64,000 bases of DNA, taken from positions 27,501 to 91,500 of the forward strand of contig CAUYUJ010015832.1 in NCBI GenBank assembly GCA_963575745.1, read 5' to 3'. Origin of the DNA: Prorocentrum cordatum (taxonomy: Eukaryota; Sar; Dinophyceae; Prorocentrales; Prorocentraceae). The notes beneath the pieces are model-generated. The model was not told the origin of the DNA. It saw nothing but the letters and a program-made list of their open reading frames with translations, and did not search any database. A program made the position numbers and the translations under genes. This document shows positions 11,164 to 21,400 of the stretch, piece after piece; within the stretch, counting starts at the first letter, position 1; each line of letters begins with the position of its first letter.

Positions 11164-14100
11164 TTGGGCTTGCGGCGTCGGACGGTTCGCAGTCGCAGCC
11201 CACGGGCGCGCGAGCAGGGCGTCCCAGTCAACGCAGCTCCCCCCGCAGACGGGGTAAGGGGACCGGAGGGCCATCGCGGACAAGCAGCCCCTGGGCAACA
11301 CCGACGAGAGGCCTCAGCTTCGCCGCGAGGTCCACCTGTTGGTGTCAGGTTCGAAGCGCCGCCTTCTCCGAGGGTGCCCCTCCCGCGAGACGCCAGCCCC
11401 GCCCCCGACGAGGAGACCGAGCAGGGTGACCCTCTCGTACTGCGTGTGCGAGTCCACTGGGCCGCCGGCCCGCAATGGGTTATCTTCTTGGGGAAGTCCC
11501 GTCCAGGGGGAGGGCCCACCGGAGATGGCAGCACGACTGTAGTAGACGTGGAGGAGCCGCACTGCAAAGACTACTCGGCGGAAGGCCAGGAGAACGTCTG
11601 CTTCACCCTCAAGACCGCGGGGATCGAGTACGCCCCCGTCGCCAGCGACCAGGGAAGGCTCCCCGCAGGCTACCTGGAGGAGCTCTTGTATCACCCACCA
11701 CTCGGGGCCGAGGAGATGGGGATCGGCGTGCACGGCGTCGTCGTGAGCAGCGCCATGTGGGAGAAGCTGCGTCCTTGGAACGGGGTCCCCGTCGGCGGGA
11801 AGACCAAGCGTATCGGCCGCCCTCAGTGGGCTCAGCTTCGGGCCCGCGGGGACTTGCTCGTGCACCGGCATCCAGCGGGCACCTCAGGTGTTGCCCCCGG
11901 AGTACCGCAGCCCACCTCCGACGAGCTGGACACGCAACTCAAGAAGCATTGGGCGAGGCTTGATCGCAGCAGTTCCCCCAAGCCCCCATTCGGCGTCGGG
12001 TGGGGCCTGGGCGAGGAGGGTGATCTGACCTCCTCAGTCCCTCGGCGCTCTTCACGCAGTCCGGCGGGGAAGGACCACGAAGAGGAGAACACCGGGGAGG
12101 CCATGCTGGGGCTGTACCTCGCCGCTCACGAAGAAGGATCGGACGACGCCTCGGCGCTGCAGAGCGTGGCGGCAGGATACGACGAGGACATCACCGTGGT
12201 CTTGGAGCATCTCATCAAGTACACCAGGCGTCTCATGCGCAGCAGCGGGACCGAGGAACGGGCCAAGTACCAGGCGCACATCGACAGGTGGGAAAGAAAG
12301 TTGGAGCGGGTTCGAGCCGAAAAAGATGAAGGGGTGAACCCACCCCTCGCTAGTGGCCTCTTGAAGCTAGACACCGAGCGCAAGCCCGATGCCAGCCAAG
12401 AGCCCAGCCAACCTGGAGTTCCCCCTGGGCTGGACGCCGCCACGAGCGCTCCGCCATTGCCGCCGCCGGCTACCCCGCCTGGCGTGCGCGTGCCGGGAGC
12501 GACTCGTTTGTCTCCGCCAGGTTTGATGCCCGGCCTTGTACCGAATCTCGGGCAGATGTTCACTAACCGGAGCGCTTATGGCCACGGAGGACTGGTTAAA
12601 ACCCCAGGGCAGCCAGATCGTAGGTACGCCGCAGGAGCCGGAGAAGGTGAACCCTCAGCCGCTTTCTCCACCTACGCGCAAGTCCTCCAGAACGGTCAAG
12701 AACAGCAGCACCTAGACAACATGCGGTTGCTGCAGGCGGTGGACAGCCTCCGCAGGTCCGGCGAGGAAGAGAAGGTAGCGCAGCGGGGCACCCTCGGCGC
12801 CATCGGACGTGCCGAGGAGCTGGACGTGTACCTGGCGCGGGGTTGCGACACCCTCGACGTAGAAGTCTGCGGTGCCCTGACTGGGCGGGAGTTGTTCCAT
12901 GGCCTCAAGCGCGCCTGCGAGCACGCGAAGCACGTGATGCAGGCGGTGAACTGGCCGACGACGGTGACGAACAGGATGGCGTACGGCATCGCCGCTTTCT
13001 GTTGGGGGGGCGGGGCCACAAGGATCTGGCCGAGTGGTCGATCTCCGTGGCCGATTTTCCCCATTGCAAAGCAGAGGTGTTCGACGCCTACACCATGCCC
13101 ACCACGTGCAAGCTCGAGCCGCGCCCCCGGCACCCGGTCGTCTTCTCTCAGTGGGTGAGGCAGGCCGAGAACGCCATCACCGTCTTCGGGCTAGTCTACG
13201 GGCGGATGCACGAGCCCGAGCGACGCCGAGCCCTGGAGACCCTCCGCCTTGCCTACGAGGAGGACGACGTGGCCTTCCCAGCAGACTATGTGTACAGCCT
13301 TTGGGAGGAGCTTGCTGCAACCTGGTGCGAGCAGCTTCGGGAAAAGCGAAGGGAGGTGTGCCGCATCCTGGGGCTCACCAGCCCGCGCCGGGAGGACATC
13401 AAAACCATCGCCCTCGCCCCTGCAGGGCCGTCTGGGAGTGCGTGGCTGACCTTTCCGAACGTGTGCGGCCTCGACGCACCGGACGGGTGCTACCAGGTGG
13501 TGCGCGTCCCTCGCCAGGCCCGGCGGCTGCAGAGGTTCCTCCATCAGAACCTCCACGCCGGCCCCTCGAGGACCCCCAAGGCTGGGAAGGCTGACGAACA
13601 CACCCCAGCAGATCAGGAGGCGCCCACCGGAGCTGGCCCAGGCACTGGAAAGGCAGGGGCCGCCGTCAAGAAGGCTGCTGCCAAGAAGCGGCCCGCCGCC
13701 CGGGCGTGCCCAGCAGGGAAGGCGCTGACGTCCAGCGAGATCGGGCGCTCAGTCAAGCACGCCCCCCGGGACAAGAACGGGAAGGTCATCTGCTGGGACG
13801 CCTGCACATGGGCTGGCTGCCCCAAGGCGGCAGGGACCTGCGCCCACTCCCACGAGGCCATCAAGGGGCTTGGCAGCCTGGACTGGACCGTGCAGGCGCA
13901 GCTCATCAGGCGCGGCGGCCTGAAGTCTGGCACTAAGGTCGACCCCGCCTCGGTCGACGGGCGGGTAGCTCAGCTCAGGGCCCAGGCCAAGGCCGAAGCA
14001 GACAGCAAAAGGGCTGGGGGAGGCGCCGGAGAAGGTCCCGGGGCCCCTGCGGGGGGCAGCCGAGCGGGAGGCTCGCCGGCTGTTTGGTCCCCCCCAGCTG

Positions 14101-14207
14101 CCTTCGACGAGATTCAGACCACCGCCCTCGAGGAGGAGCTCAGGCAAGCCGTCCAGGGCCCCGAGGAGGACTGGTTGCTGCACGCCCACGCCAACATCCC
14201 GCTGCTC
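11164..14207 (+). CDS. Gag-like ORF of the DIRS-like element, with one internal frameshift
   Basis: The first part reads in one frame to about 13005, where a G7 run (13004-13010) coincides with a switch to a second frame that continues to about 14207. No ATG lies near the left boundary, so the true start may be upstream or the ORF may be joined to ORF1. The first part is Pro/Arg-rich and then helical, with segments such as LEHLIKYTRRLMR and FSTYAQVLQNGQEQQHLDN. The second part holds a helical domain (VFSQWVRQAENAITVFGLVY, then EPERRRALETLRLAYEEDD) of the sort seen in capsid-like proteins. A Lys/Ala-rich linker and a cysteine/histidine knuckle follow at about 13791-13855 (CWDACTWAGC, then CAHSH), fitting C-x4-C-x6-C-x3-H. 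A nucleic-acid-binding knuckle in this position suggests Gag. No sequence family is recognised, so the call rests on position and the knuckle. Confidence 0.55.
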
Positions 14208-17200
14208 TCGAAAGATGGAACATCATTGAGAAGATCTTGGAGAGCGGGACCATCGCGACGCTGGGCGACATCAGCGACTACCTGCATTCACACGCCCTGG
14301 CCAGGCTCGCACGCGCCAGCTCAGAGGGCATCTCCCTGAGCTTGGAGGAAGTACTGCTGGAGGCGACTCGGGGCGGGGGGCCAACCCTCGCCGAGGAAGC
14401 CGGTCGGGCCCTCGACAGGCTGGGATCAAAGGCGGGGAGGAGCAGCACTCAGGACCTCAGCATTGGAGGAGCCTCCTGGGACGAGGAGGCTGGAGTTGGC
14501 CGCGGGAAGCTCACGGTGCAAGACCAAGAATGGGACTATCTCGACTTCCAGGACGAGCTTCAGCCCGACGAAGAGATGAGAACCCGGCTCGGCCTCAAGG
14601 AAGGCGACGCAGAGCTCAGGCAGTGTCTGGTGCTCCACATCGCGGCCGCCCTGCTTTGGGGGGATAAGGAGCCTGATGCGCCGGCCGTGAAGGCCCTGGC
14701 TGCTCAGCTCCGCCGCGAGTTGTGGGATGGAGCCACCACCGCCTCCGCCGCATTGGGGGGCGCACCTCCCTTCGTCTCACCACGTGAAGCCGAGCTCCGG
14801 ATGCGCTGCCATGATGTCCAGCACCCGCGCCACGACAAGGACTTCAGGTGCATCTCGGTCTTCCCCCTGAGTGCCCTCAACACGACCACCGTCCGGGTCT
14901 GGAGGATCAACCACTGGAACCAGCTCGAGATCGACTCCGTCCTGCCGACGCAGACCAGCGAGAGGGAAGTCCACGTCATGATCCACCGAGGGCATATGCG
15001 GGTGCTCAGGCCACCGGTCATCGGCGGCCAGAGTCCCAACAAGCGAGGCCGGGCATTTGGGGAGATCCTCAAGACCTGGACGCTAGCTGGGAAACCCGTC
15101 CGCGAGCTACTCACAGTCGGCTGGGAGATGTACCTGGAGTCAGAGGAGGTCGCGGGGCCCGTGATCCCGAGCCGGCCCCCGCCCTGCATGCACTGCAAAC
15201 GTATGCAGCAGGCTCAGCTCCCAACGCGTGAGGGCGCCGTCGGGAACCAGGAGCTCGAGGAGGAGGACTTCTCCGGTCTCGCACCGCTCCTGCGCAGACC
15301 CGCCTTCGCGTGGGGCATCCGCACTCGCGAGATCTTCGCAGGGACAGGGAACTGGACCAAGGCGATGCGAGAAGCTGGACTCCAGACGGCTCCGTCCGTC
15401 GAGTATTTCCAGGACCCCCTGGCCCAGACCGGGCCCCAGGAGGAGCACGACATCCTCGATCCCCAAGTGCGAGAGAGGCTCCTCCTCGACGCTGGGGCAG
15501 CGCCAGGCCCCGACGAGGCGAACGTCTACCAGTTGGCCCCCCCGTGCACGACCCACTCAGCCTGGTGCCTCAAGAACGGCGGGACCCGCACGTTTGAGCA
15601 TCCGGACGGCGACGGGACGGTCCAGGCGGAGATCGACAGCAACATCATGACCGATTTCGCCGCCGACCTCTGCGAGCGCCTCGACGCCAACGATCGAGAG
15701 TGGATGCTCGAGAACACGGCCAGCGACGGACGCTACCCGAAGATCTGGGACAGGGCCAGGATCAGGCAGCTGCAGAAGCGCACAGGAGCACGGATTATCT
15801 CCGTCGCCATGTGCGAGTGGGGGCTAGGGCCCCCAGAGGAGCCTGCGAAACGGCACCGCAAGCTGACGTTCTGGATGGTCTCGAAGGGCCTCTACCCCTG
15901 GGCGCTCTCTCTGGCGAGGCGCTGCACCAACCAGCACGAACACGTCGCCCTGGAAGGGCCTCTCCCCTACGACCTGACCCAGGCCCAGATCGACCACTAC
16001 AACTCCTCCAAGCTCTCGCTCAGTCAGCCCGAGCAGAAGGACATCCTGAGCCTGACCAATCGATTAGCCCTGGCAGGCGTGCAGGCTCAGGGTCTCGCCG
16101 CAGATACCAAGACCCTGGAAACCCCACAGCTCGGACCCGAGCTGCTGCGCCCGCTGAACGACCTCGTCGGCAAGCTGGGGCCCGTGAACTTCCACTGGAG
16201 CCGGGTCGAACCACGCACCGGGAAGGCCTTCGAGGACCTCCCGGAGGGCGCCGTGGCCTTGTACTACGGACGTGATCGAGCCGACAATTTCGTGGCCAAG
16301 ATCTCACACCAGTCGCCCCCGTGCCTGCACGGTGGCGGGCGCATCCCCAGCGGAGCTCCCCCACTGGCCAAGGCACTGCGGGAGGAGTTGAGCACCCTCG
16401 GCTTCCAGGTCGGTCAGCGTGGACTACGTCGCACCCGCTACGCCGGCCAGTACCCGACGAGGCTGTGCGCTGCCTGGGCCGAGGTCGTCAAGGCTGCGGG
16501 AGCGGGGGCCCCCCCCGCGAAGCTCCTGAAGAAGCTTGAGCCCACCGTCACGACGAGGGCCGGAGACAGGATGGCGGCGGGAGCCGGTGACGGGGTTCAC
16601 CTGGCGGAACCCCCCCCTCCTTTTCGCTTCCACGACGTGCCAGTCACGGAGAAGGAGGCGGAGGAGGACCATCCAGCTGAGCTCAGAGGATGGCAATGCG
16701 CGAACAGAGGCAAGAAGAGAGGAGGGTGGAAACGCAACAAGGCGAGAAAGAGGGATCCCGACCGAGGAGCGCCACCACCGGGCCCTGGAGGAGATGGCGG
16801 AGACGACGAACCTGGGGGAGACGAAGGAGAAGGAGAGGAGGAAGAGGAAGAGAAGGAGCCGCCCAGGAGGGTCAAGAAGTCCAGGCAAGCCGGGCAGCAA
16901 GCCGATGAGCCAGTCAAGGTGATTCTTCCACAGCGTGGGGGCCGATGGATACCAATCCCGGGGGCCCCCATGTACGCGCACGAGCTCCAGAGCGTCCTCA
17001 TGACCTGCAGATGGCTGCGCGACGACGTCCTCAGCCCCGAGGAGCTTCGCCTGTTCGTCTACACCGACGAGGGGGACACCGCAGGAGCCGAGGGACCTCC
17101 CTTAGAAGACGACGATCGTGTCGAGCCCGGGGAACGCCTTATCCTGTGGATCGGGAAAGAGGACATCGGGAATTGGGCAGCCTGGGCGCCGCGCTGGATC

Positions 17201-17687
17201 AAGAGGGCCGCGGACGAGGAGCGTGAGGGGGCGCCGTGGCACCGCAGCGAGGCCACCCCCGCGTCCCACCGCAGCGTCACGCTGAGGATCGCCGACCGCG
17301 TCAGCTCCCAGGGCTTTGGCAGCCCAGAGCTTGGCGCTGTCTGGAACAGGCGGGCCCCCCCGCCGCACTCAGGAGGTAGGCGTTTCCAGCAGGCTGCCGC
17401 CCAAGCCCTCCAGAGACAAAGCCGCGAGGCGCCCGCTGGAGGGTCCAGCAGCGGAGGCAGCTCAGCCGACAGCATCAAGCTGGAGAGCATAAGGAGGAAG
17501 CTCGAAGCCGCCAAGGCCGCCGAGGTAGGTGTCCTGGAGGAGGAGGAGAAGCGCATCAAGGAGCTGCAGATACAGCTGGCAGAGGCTAAGGAGCGCCGCC
17601 GGGCCCGTCGTGCGAGGGATGCCGGCAAGCGCGAGGCAGAGCAAGCGCAAGCCGGGCATCCCCGCCGGGCCAGCTCAGAACCCCCCC
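14208..17687 (+). CDS. element ORF with a cytosine-methyltransferase-like (SAM-binding) N-terminal half and charged C-terminal region
   Basis: The frame opens near 14208, where the Gag-like frame ends (LERWNIIEKILESG onward), and stays open for about 1,160 codons. The central part carries motifs in the order seen in C5-cytosine methyltransferases. A glycine-rich SAM loop (REIFAGTGNWTKAMREAGL) starts near 15326. A PPC with candidate catalytic cysteine (QLAPPCTTHSAWC) has its Cys codon at 15545. An ENV/ENP-like motif (WMLENTASDG) lies near 15703, and a C-x-x-G plus R-K-x-T segment follows. Upstream is an unassigned globular region ending in HVMIHRGHMRVL. Downstream are an acidic/basic low-complexity stretch (about 16650-16900), a further compact segment (WIPIPGAPMYAHELQ) and a predicted coiled coil (RIKELQIQLAEAKERRRARR). 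The frame switches at a C7 run (17681-17687). The methyltransferase assignment rests on motifs; activity is not shown. Confidence 0.55.
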
Positions 17688-18185
17688 AGCGGGCAGGGCG
17701 CGGCCACCCCTCTCGATCCAGCCTGGGAGGACGAGACCCCGTTGCCCTCGGCCATCCTGGATGGGGAGAACAAGTGCCACGAAGCGGAGTGCATCTTGAA
17801 TAACCTGCTCGGAGTTCCAGCTGACGATCCCACGGGACCTGATCGGAGGAGGAAAGCGCGGGAGCTCCTGATCGAGGGCATCAGCTCCACGTTCGAGGAC
17901 CTACCGCGGAGCTGGACCGGCACCCCCTACGAGGAGCAAGGCGAGATCGCGAGCGAGTACGTCGACATCCTCGAGAAGCTGACCCGCAAGATGGTGAAAG
18001 CAGGGGAGCTGGACGACACCCCCGCAAAGAAGCGCCAGAGAATCGTGTACGAGAAGGCGGAGGAGGAACCCACGAGCGACGACGCGGACTCCGACGAGAG
18101 CTCGGAAGACGAGGTGGTGGAAAAGCCGTACGCGAGGACCGAGGAGGGAATAGACCCCCCCTCCCAGAGGATCCAGATCCCCTGA
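17688..18185 (+). CDS. continuation in a new frame: acidic linker ORF before Pol
   Basis: After the C7 run the coding signal moves to another frame, which ends at TGA 18183-18185. It reads as a helical segment (ENKCHEAECILNNLLG, EYVDILEKLTRKMVKAGELD) followed by a very acidic serine-rich tail (DDADSDESSEDEVVE). It is probably the C-terminus of the preceding protein, displaced by a one-base indel. No domain is recognised. Confidence 0.5.
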   Translation, partial: SGQGAATPLDPAWEDETPLPSAILDGENKCHEAECILNNLLGVPADDPTGPDRRRKARELLIEGISSTFEDLPRSWTGTPYEEQGEIASEYVDILEKLTRKMVKAGELDDTPAKKRQRIVYEKAEEEPTSDDADSDESSEDEVVEKPYARTEEGIDPPSQRIQIP

Positions 18186-18423
18186 GCCTCTGGCCCGGGC
18201 AAGCGGAGGCGGCCAGGCGGAGCAGGGAGGAGACTTTCCAGAGCTCTCCTGGGGCCAGCGGCAGCGGAGGCCCCGCCCCCGCCGCAGGCGCAGAGCCACC
18301 GCCGAGTGCACCTCCACCGCCCGAGGTACTGGAACCCCCTCAGACCCAGCCCAGCATCGGAAGAGCAGACTCCCCGCCACGATCCCCCAGAAGGCCGCAC
18401 CAACGAGGAGAAGCCGCTCGGCC

Positions 18424-21400
18424 ATGACAGTCGTGGAAGCAGCCAGGCGTGCCGCAGGCAGGTCGACGACCTCCAGCGGAGACCCCCCTACTGGGGGGGC
18501 CGACGCCGGCAGCGCAGGGACGTCCGGAGAGAAGCTCACACTCAGGCCCAAGCCGAGATCACTGGGTGCCCAGCTGCGCGCCACCTCCAAGGGAGAGCCA
18601 CCGCAGCCCAGACCCCGCCAAGATGATCCAGCCAGGCCGCTCGTGCCCCCAGATCACGCAGTCAGGCCCCTGGTGAAGCCTCCAGGGTGGCGCCCGCTTC
18701 TCCCTGGGCAACTCGCCCGGCCGCCGGGGATGCCGCCGATGATGCCGCCCCCTTGGCCGTCCCCTCCGCGGGGAGGCCGCTGTGGGGGACCCCCTTTGGG
18801 GGAGGCGCCGGCGGCGCCGAGCGGTGGGAGGGCACAGGAGGAGGCGCGTGACTACGTTAAGTGGTGCGCGGACCACCCCACCTTCCAGCCCGAGAAGGTG
18901 CCAGAGGTCGTGAAGCGGGGCAACTCACTCCTCCGCCTCGCCGGCAGCATCGAGAGGGCTGCCGAGTTGCTGAAGCACGCGCGGGAGGAGGTCCATGGGA
19001 ACCCGCTGGGCGGCGTACTCCAAGAAGACGTGCAGAAGTCCTTGGACCCGCACCACGCCGCCTACCTCCGGGCCATGGCCACCGGGGGGGTACCCGTGCG
19101 ACGCACGGAGGAGCGGACGCGCACGCAGGCCAAGTCGCACTCCTCGGCGGTGGACCACGCGCTGGAGATGTTCGAGAAGGCCTGGAAGGACAGCCGCTAC
19201 GGCGTTGTCCTCTGGGCCTCGGACGAGGTCGAGGACGTGCTCGCCGCCTCGGCGCTGGTCGAGTCGCCCAGCGGGAGGGTCCCCAAGATGTTGCCGGATC
19301 GGACCATCTCGAAAGAGGGCCGGCCGATCCACGACATGCGGGCGGCCAACGCCTTCTCCCCGAAGGAGCAGCACCCGCCAGCGAAGCAGCCCCTCCACAG
19401 GGGGCTTGCGAGGCTCAGCCTCTGGTGGGGGCGAGGCACCCGGGCGTCCAGCAGGTGGTGGCGAAGCGCGACGTGGCCAGGGCCTTCAAGTGGCACCACC
19501 TGGAGCCAGCTGCCGTGCCAGAGTTCGGGACGACGCTCCCGGGCAAGGAGGTCGGGGTGCCAGGGCGAGTTATCCTGATCCACGGCGTGCTGGTCTTCGG
19601 CTGGGCCGGCAGCCCGGGCGAGTACATGGCGTTCGCCTGGGCGGCCAAGAGCGAGCACGAGAGGAGGAAGCCGCCGGCGCCCAGGATCAACGATACCGTC
19701 AGGTACGCCTCCAAGTGGCTCATGGACGACGGGGTCGTCCTCGAGCCGCTGGTGGGCCTCCGCCCCTGGCTCTCGGCCGAGGAACTCGACGGGGCCATGA
19801 AGCGAGTCTGGGGCCCGGACGCAGTTAACGAGGAGAAACTGGACGTCGAAGGGGAGTTCGCGGCAGAGCAGTTGATCTGGGGCCTCCACATGAACTTCGA
19901 CACGAAGGTGGTCAGGCTCCCAGAACCCAAATGCATCAAGGCTCAGTACCTGCTCGCCCTCCCGGAGCTCAGAGGATCCAGGCGGGTCCCGCTGAAGGTC
20001 GCCCAAGAGCTGCGAGGCTGTGCCCAGTTCTGGGCGTCAGCACAGCCAGCACTCCGCCCCGAGCTCCCCGCCCTGGACCGACTCCTCAGCAGCGGGACGA
20101 GCTGGGCAGAACCGAAGGGTACGCCTGAGGAAGTCGAGCTCGCCTGGGAGGAGTGGGACGCGTCAGTGGGGTTTCTGAGGATGCTCTTCGACGTCCCGGA
20201 GGCCTGGAGCACGACCTTCCAGGCCAGCTTCACGCAGGCCCTGTCGGTGCGCGAACGCCTCGCCTTGCCAGGGACAGCACGTACCACGCGGTGGACGGGC
20301 GGAGATGCTACCACCTCCTCGATCGGTGCCATCGACTGGGGGAGCGCAACTGCAGGGAATGCCGCGCCGACGCCGGAGTACATGGCCACGGACGCCGGAC
20401 CACTGCTCGAGGCCCTGAGTCACGCGGTCAGAGGCGAGAGTGGCGAGGAAGGCTGGATCATAGCGGTGGTCGAGCTGCTGGCGGTGGTCGCGTTGGCCAC
20501 GAAGCAGGGCTCGAAGTGGGAAGGCGAGTTGGTACTTTACGTCACGGACAACCAGAATGTGAAGGCCTGGCTCACCAAGAGAAGCCCCAAGAACGCCCTG
20601 GCCCGCCACCTGATACGTCTGGTGGAAAGGATCGAAGCCATGCACGGATGCCGCATCGTCTCGTTCTTCGTGAGGACCTACCATAATGAAGTGGCCGACT
20701 GGCTTACCCGCGAAGAGGTCAAGAAGGTTCACGACACGCTGGCCACCTCAGGGTGGACGCGCCTAGAGCCTCCCGCAGCCTGGGGCCAGATACTGGAGGA
20801 CGCCAAGGAGCGCCTTCTCAGGCTCCCTGGAGAGACGGGCCCCGTGGCCGAGGCTGCCCTTCGACACCGAGCACTTCAGCGAGGACATGGACTGCCGAGA
20901 GCTCTCCCGCTCCGCGGGAAGCTGGGTCGAGAAGTGGGGGGTCTCATCAACCCGTACACGAAGGCCTTCAAGCGCCTCGGGGGATCGGAGCCCGAGGAGA
21001 ACCAGAAAGTGGGATGGCTCATGGCGTCGCTGTCCCTAGACCCCAAGGGCCGAGAGATGGAGGCTTTCCTCGTCGCAGCAACTCAGGAGAGCCCTGAAGT
21101 GGTGGTCGTGGACGCCCCGACCTGGGTAGACACAGCCAGGTTCGAGAAGGCACTCAAGCAGCTGGGCTACATGGTCTCGAAGTTCGAGGTGGTCTGCACG
21201 CACCACGGGGACGCCACGACGCGGACCAGGCGGGTGCTCGTGGGCGGACGTCGGAAAGCGGGAGTGGGCCTGGCGTGCATTAACATGCCGCCGGCCTGCT
21301 CCCGAGCTGCCAGCGTCAAGCCTCTCCTGGACAAGGGAAAGGACCACCTGTGGCTCGACCAACAAGGCGAAGTGTCATGGGACCCCCGCATCCAGTCCAC

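Noticed and set aside
14700-15020. Protease-like (OTU-type) domain suggested by HVMIHRGHMRVL in the methyltransferase ORF
   Set aside because: Only a His-containing C-terminal-like segment is visible; no paired Cys motif could be placed with confidence.
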